In this document: piece after piece, positions 63,337 through 64,000 of the stretch | Position numbering within the stretch: the stretch's first letter is position 1 | Layout of the letters: every line of letters begins with the position of its first letter | Origin: Nematostella vectensis | Taxonomy: Eukaryota > Cnidaria > Anthozoa > Actiniaria > Edwardsiidae | Direction: 5' to 3' | Length of the DNA stretch: 64,000 nt | NCBI RefSeq assembly: GCF_932526225.1 | Contig: NC_064043.1 | Location: 62,001-126,000, forward strand | Notes under the pieces: generated by a model | What the model was told of the DNA's origin: nothing | The model's database searches: none | The model's input: the letters and a program-made list of their open reading frames with translations, nothing else | Made by a program: the position numbers and the translations under genes

Positions 63337-64000
63337 GTTTTCTGTTAGTAGGTAAAAAAATTATTCTAAATAATAGTATTCATAGCTATGGTCACCACTT
63401 ACACATATAGCACTTGTAATGAAAAGAAAGAAAAAAATATATATATGCAGTCAAACAACAGAATTGCATGATAACCTTGAATATATTGAATAAAGGACTG
63501 CAAAAAAACATCTTTTGTACTAGTTGCTTGAATTGACCCTTGGCTATTTTTAGCTGAATTCCCATCCCCCTCTAAAAAAAAATAATAATAATAATATAAC
63601 AAAACTAAAAAGAAAACAAACACAGCAGAGACCCCCACTAACAATTTTGATTTTTTTTTACTTTTCTTTAAAGGGGGAGTGTCATGTTTAAGAGATTTGC
63701 AATAGCTCTAGAGCCCTGACACAATGAACTTCAGTGAAATTCTAATACTGACTTATGAGCTTTTAGTACATGTGGGAGACTTTAAACAAAACAAAAAAAG
63801 TGACCACAAACTGTCAATTAACATAGATTTCAATATAATATTGCATATTATTTAATAAGGTATTGACAGCCTTTAAAAAGTTCAACTGTTTGTTGACACT
63901 TAAAAGCCTACAATAATCACTGACTCCAGACATGCGCAGTACTATGTTGCTGCCCCTTTAAAGTAAAATACAGCTTTACTTAGTCAGCGTAGACAAAATT
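63337..64000 (+). repeat. Satellite unit U33, truncated by the window end (664 bp seen)
   Basis: This is the left third of a unit only, ending before the core. It carries the U32-like ataatataac variant. The array therefore continues to the right. Confidence 0.96.

Larger units (their letters stand above)
1..64000 (+). repeat. ~2.0 kb tandem satellite array, 32 units plus a partial
   Basis: The whole window is a direct head-to-tail array. The marker gttttctgtt recurs at 1, 2003, 3999, 5997, 7995, 9995 and onward to 63337, with a modal spacing of 1996-2004 bp. Alignment by eye finds all parts of the unit in the same order and orientation in every copy except U22. Copies differ by scattered substitutions, homopolymer lengths and AT-repeat lengths. 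No non-repeat DNA interrupts the array and no unit is inverted. The phase is arbitrary because neither array end is in the window. The composition is AT-rich except for one GC-richer core per unit. I see no centromere-protein box that I recognise. Confidence 0.98.

Noticed and set aside
1-64000. CRISPR array or bacterial repeat locus
   Set aside because: Units are 2 kb and contiguous with no unique spacers; composition and elements are eukaryotic in style.
1-64000. rDNA repeat (18S/28S) or histone gene cluster
   Set aside because: No rRNA-like conserved blocks and no histone-coding frames in any unit.

Overview
The window is one uninterrupted head-to-tail array of a ~2.0 kb tandem repeat (a long-unit satellite or macrosatellite). 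There are 32 repeat units plus a truncated 33rd, all in the same orientation, and nothing else is present. In the phase chosen here (unit start = gttttctgtt) most units are 1996-2012 bp. The exceptions are U21 (2065 bp) and U29 (2030 bp), lengthened by an AT microsatellite, and U22 (1204 bp), which has a ~797 bp internal deletion. Both window ends lie inside the array. There is no recognisable protein-coding gene, canonical rRNA or canonical tRNA. The organism is a eukaryote, probably an animal, judging from the AT-rich composition, the kilobase-scale satellite, the MITE-like inverted repeats and the RNA-polymerase-III-like signals. The species cannot be named from the sequence.

Each unit has the same layout, given in U1 coordinates. 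(1) An AT-rich left part has an A-rich/AT microsatellite near 83-110, an AAT run near 245-260, and a TTAA-bounded inverted-repeat interval at 332-625. (2) A transition zone holds an 8-bp-stem hairpin (656-676) and a 12-bp direct repeat (673-706). (3) A sharply more GC-rich core (about 749-1140) can form several stem-loops. These include three consecutive perfect hairpins ending in T6 (812-875), a long imperfect hairpin (935-974), and a tRNA-like 3' part with a B-box-like GGGTTCGATCCC followed by T9 (1071-1150). (4) A right part holds a G-rich patch (1399-1464), two further short inverted repeats, and a 125-bp element with perfect 16-bp inverted ends containing TTAA-CCC...GGG-TTAA (1795-1919), resembling a piggyBac-type MITE.

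At array scale the units form subfamilies that record unequal exchange. A five-unit block of ~10.0 kb (about 18.89-28.75 kb) is repeated directly downstream (about 28.90-38.76 kb) with only about ten substitutions noticed, far closer than neighbouring units are to one another. U6/U8 and U7/U9 alternate as an older two-unit pattern. U31-U33 share variants found nowhere else. Short ORFs recur in every unit only because the DNA recurs. The longest ones open with TTG or GTG rather than ATG and are broken in some copies, so they are not annotated as genes. The likeliest reading is a satellite grown from a composite of mobile-element remnants (a Pol-III-type or SINE-like core plus MITE-like pieces), or less likely a tandem array of an unrecognised structured non-coding RNA.
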